Below are positions 61,366 to 64,000 of a stretch of DNA of 64,000 bases, in pieces. Below the pieces are notes generated by a model. The model ran no database searches. It saw nothing but the letters and a program-made list of their open reading frames with translations, and was not told the origin of the DNA. Source of the DNA: Agrocybe praecox (lineage: Eukaryota; Basidiomycota; Agaricomycetes; Agaricales; Agrocybaceae). The DNA lies in assembly GCA_964017145.1 (NCBI GenBank), contig OZ024843.1, positions 3,490,443-3,554,442 of the forward strand. Reading direction: 5' to 3'. Every line of letters starts with the position of its first letter. The stretch's first letter is position 1. Both the position numbers and the translations under genes were made by a program.

Positions 61366-61859
61366 ACGATTTAATGATTTACGCAATGGCCTGGGGAGTA
61401 ATCGCGTGGTGGTTTTTGGAGGAAAATTGGTGTTAGCGGTGTATACGGTTTTCGTCGCCATCCCTTTCTGTGTGTTTCTTGATTGGCGCCGATTTCGAAT
61501 ACGATTATATTGATGTCTTTTTCTTCTCTAATCTTTTTAATTGCCAAATTACGATCAAATGCTGCTCCATTGAATTGTCTGCGCACCGCTTACCCGTTCC
61601 TTACATAAAACACTAATGACACACATTTATGTAACAGGTGTGCCTGATGACAGCTCGGGGTTTGTTCTCACACACATGGTACTTCTCACATGGACCATAA
61701 ATGTGCGATAGACATCTACAGACGTTTACCCTTCCTTGCCTGTCCGGAGTTGTATCTGGTTTGCTGACTTGAACAGCCCTCTGAAGCTGTGCCGTGGGGG
61801 TCACAAACGTGTATAAATCTGAACGTATCAAGTACGGTTCTGTTGAATTTATCGACCCC
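61366..61859. other. Intergenic, actin 3' end to GRDP gene
   Basis: About 490 nt. The upstream limit of the GRDP gene is uncertain: open sequence runs back to an in-frame TGA near 61781, so a 5' exon could lie here. Confidence 0.5.
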
Positions 61860-64000
61860 ATGCTTGACGCCCCACCACCGACGTACAATGCTTCGTCCTC
61901 AGATAGGAGAGGCTCTGATTTACAGGACCTTCAGGAAGATCCAAGTCCTCCGAGCTATACTCCCCCAACCAAGTTTACAATCGGTAAACAAACGACCCTT
62001 GAGCCGTTGGTGAGAATAGTGGACATCAAAGGTCATTTGGCGTTATTGCATGCCTTTGCGGAACTTAGGAAACGCGTGGAGTCTGCGGATATGGTAAGGC
62101 TGCCACATGTTCCTGAGGAAAGCGAGCGCAGATGGACTTGGTTCGTCGGGTTAGCAGTTGAGAGGTATTTTGGTTATAGTCCAATTCTCTTCATATTCAT
62201 AAAACTTATTGTTGGTGTTTGTTCACCGCTCAGGTTCGATGTCTGGTGCAAGAGCCTCTCGCCTCACGATTCATTACACAGCATGAACGTTGTCTTGCCA
62301 CCAATCGACGTCCTTATGGTATTAGTCTTTTCTATAATTGTATCACTCACATATACTTACCTGGTTACTGCGTAATAGGTATGGCACTCGTATATGCTAA
62401 ATCCACGGTAGGGATCAGTATCCTTGTATGATCCTTTTTTTTTGGTTTTGATATTAGGACAGCTGGTATCATGAAGACTGTGCGCGTATTCACTCTTGCA
62501 AGCCACTAAAGCGCCTTGAGGAGCACTTTGCTCAACTATTGGAGAGTCCATCTTCTCCAATCCTCACGGAGCCTCCGACTCTGGAGAGAGTCAACTTCTG
62601 GAAGGCCAAGACCTCATTGAGATTTGACCCTTTCGAGGATATGTATACCAACACGGGAAAGACCATATTTTGTCCGAAATGTAATTCACCCATCCAAGTT
62701 GGTGAGTAGGTTCTATTTTTTTTAAAAGACACTAACATTTTTTCCTAAAAAATCGTTGGATTCGGTAGAATATATGAACGCGGCAGGTACGGGTTATTTC
62801 CAGCAAGGTTTCTTCGTGACTTGTCCGAAGAAGGATTGCATTCCAACTCAAATAACCAAAGGAACGCTCGCGCTTCATAAGATTGCCCATGATCTTGCGG
62901 CTGGCCCTGGTTCTGGGACGCTTGAACCCTCTGAACATCTTGCGTGAGTGTACTCTCGAACCACGGATTGCCATAATTCATCAAATATTTTGACTTTTTC
63001 CACAGCGGTTCATACTTTACTGCATCCCCACTTGACACTGCAAAGATCAGTAAAATCAGGCACTCGATACGGGTCTCAGCGAGGCCGCATTTCAACAGCT
63101 TCCCGCACGGTGCATACACAGAAAACAGTCGAATATATAAGAAAGAGATGTGTTTGGCCATCATGAAATCATGCGCTTATTCCCTCTCGTCGTTGAGAAC
63201 CCGTATGAATTTCTTTCTTCATCCACAATTGTCAGTACTTGTCTTCCTTTGTAAATTTATTTCTCGAAAGGGGCTGATGGCCTGACAAACTAGAATTGGA
63301 CGCGTCTTGAGCGCTTACTATGATGAGAAGGCGTATTCTGTGGAACTCGTCGGAGCGGTGAGTTTATATATGAACTGTACTTTCATGGAAGTATTAACTT
63401 TCCCACTAACGTTGTTTCTGAAAAAGGTTCTTCGTCAAGGCTCGTTCGTTAATAAGATGTACGACCTTGGATGGACTAGCCCAGGATATTTCGATGGAAC
63501 GGGAGATGAACTCGCACTTCACCATGCTTCCGCCCGATACCATGCGTATGTTATTCATTTGAAAGGGATTTTATTTTGCTTAAAGCTCAGACATCCTGTA
63601 AAGATTTCTAGATCTATTGTCTTCCTCGCCTGCTTCTTTCTTTGTTCCAACGTTGGATATAGACCTCGTTTGGCACACACACCAGCTGTTGCCATATAAG
63701 TATGAATTCGATTGCCAAACCTATGTACAGCGCTTCATTGACCAGTAAGTCAAATATTTCACTTCTTTCTGATTGATACATGTATTCAAACAAACACATT
63801 AACTTCAAACTTTAGCGATGATAAAGTCGAAGGAATGAGGCTTTCGTCTGCATTCGATATTACTTGCAAGGCATGGAAGGATCGGTTTGGCGTCGAGTAT
63901 ACACACTGCGGATGCCCTGTTCCTGGAGATAGTATCGGACAGCGGCTCTCCCGCATGGTCGGGCTCCGACGATATTCTACCTCTTCATCACACTCTCCGA
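61860..64000 (+). CDS. Glycine-rich-domain-like (GRDP/DUF1399) protein, 3' end missing
   Basis: Cytosolic-looking protein of the GRDP family, known in plants and fungi but of unclear biochemical role. The first good ATG is 61860 (MLDAPPPTYNASSSDRR). Then LVRIVDIKGHLALLHAFAELRKRVE, WTWFVGLAVERFDVWCKSL, VVLPPIDVLMVWHSYMLNPR (the metal-like 'PP.D...WH.H..NP' type block), TLERVNFWKAKTSLRFDPFEDM, a zinc-ribbon-like CPKCNSPIQVEY...TCPKKDC insertion, then HHASARYHA and LDLVWHTHQLLPYKYEFDCQTYVQRFIDH, a second WHTHQL block. Last visible exon (from about 63815) includes SAFDITCKAWKDRFGVEYTHCGCPVPGDS. The gene continues past the window. Exons inferred from phase; joins near 62172, 62700 and 63545 are approximate. 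Confidence 0.8.

Overview
The window is nuclear DNA from a filamentous basidiomycete, almost certainly an Agaricomycete (mushroom-forming). Genes are dense and are broken by many short GT-AG introns of about 45-70 nt with CTNAC-type branch sites. Several families seen here (DUF6698, the 'KGHGYPLW'-type orphan family, CYP63 P450, secreted aryl-alcohol-oxidase-type GMC oxidoreductase, agaric F-box/LRR proteins) are typical of that class. Gene models below were rebuilt by hand: exon joins were accepted only when splice sites and reading phase agreed, and most models close exactly in frame.

Layout. 1-5 kb: an inverted-repeat element candidate, then two minus-strand genes end to end, an orphan agaric protein (3048-4803) and a metacaspase (1615-3051), which overlap by an ATGA and can also be spliced into one 798-aa fusion. 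5-7.3 kb: no gene seen, repeats. 7.3-14 kb: a PCL/PHO80-type cyclin, a MARVEL-like four-helix membrane protein and an F-box-like protein. 14.5-15.2 kb: a clear non-autonomous DNA transposon with perfect 25-bp terminal repeats and TA target duplications. 15.6-24.2 kb: housekeeping block with ALE1-type MBOAT lysophospholipid acyltransferase, ribosomal protein eL18, a transformer-2-like SR protein and the nucleolar GTPase Nug1/GNL3. 25.5-40.3 kb: a second F-box/LRR protein, NOP9, an unrecognised 480-aa protein, EMG1/NEP1 and a DUF6698 protein. 40.4-43.3 kb: minisatellite-like DNA and an intron-containing tRNA-Leu(CAG). 43.3-55.5 kb: SCO1, an aryl-alcohol-oxidase-like GMC enzyme, an unrecognised 464-aa protein, RPN10, CGI121 (KEOPS) and a CYP63-type P450. 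56.7-61.4 kb: two tandem actin genes sharing all eight intron positions. 61.8 kb to the end: a glycine-rich-domain-like (GRDP) protein that runs off the window.

Functional themes. Ribosome biogenesis and translation are over-represented (eL18, Nug1, NOP9, EMG1, a KEOPS subunit, tRNA-Leu). The secreted GMC oxidase and CYP63 fit a wood or litter decayer: the first makes H2O2 from aromatic or aliphatic alcohols, the second is an intracellular monooxygenase. The least explained part is the metacaspase plus orphan-domain locus, followed by the two unrecognised proteins and the zinc-ribbon-bearing GRDP protein.
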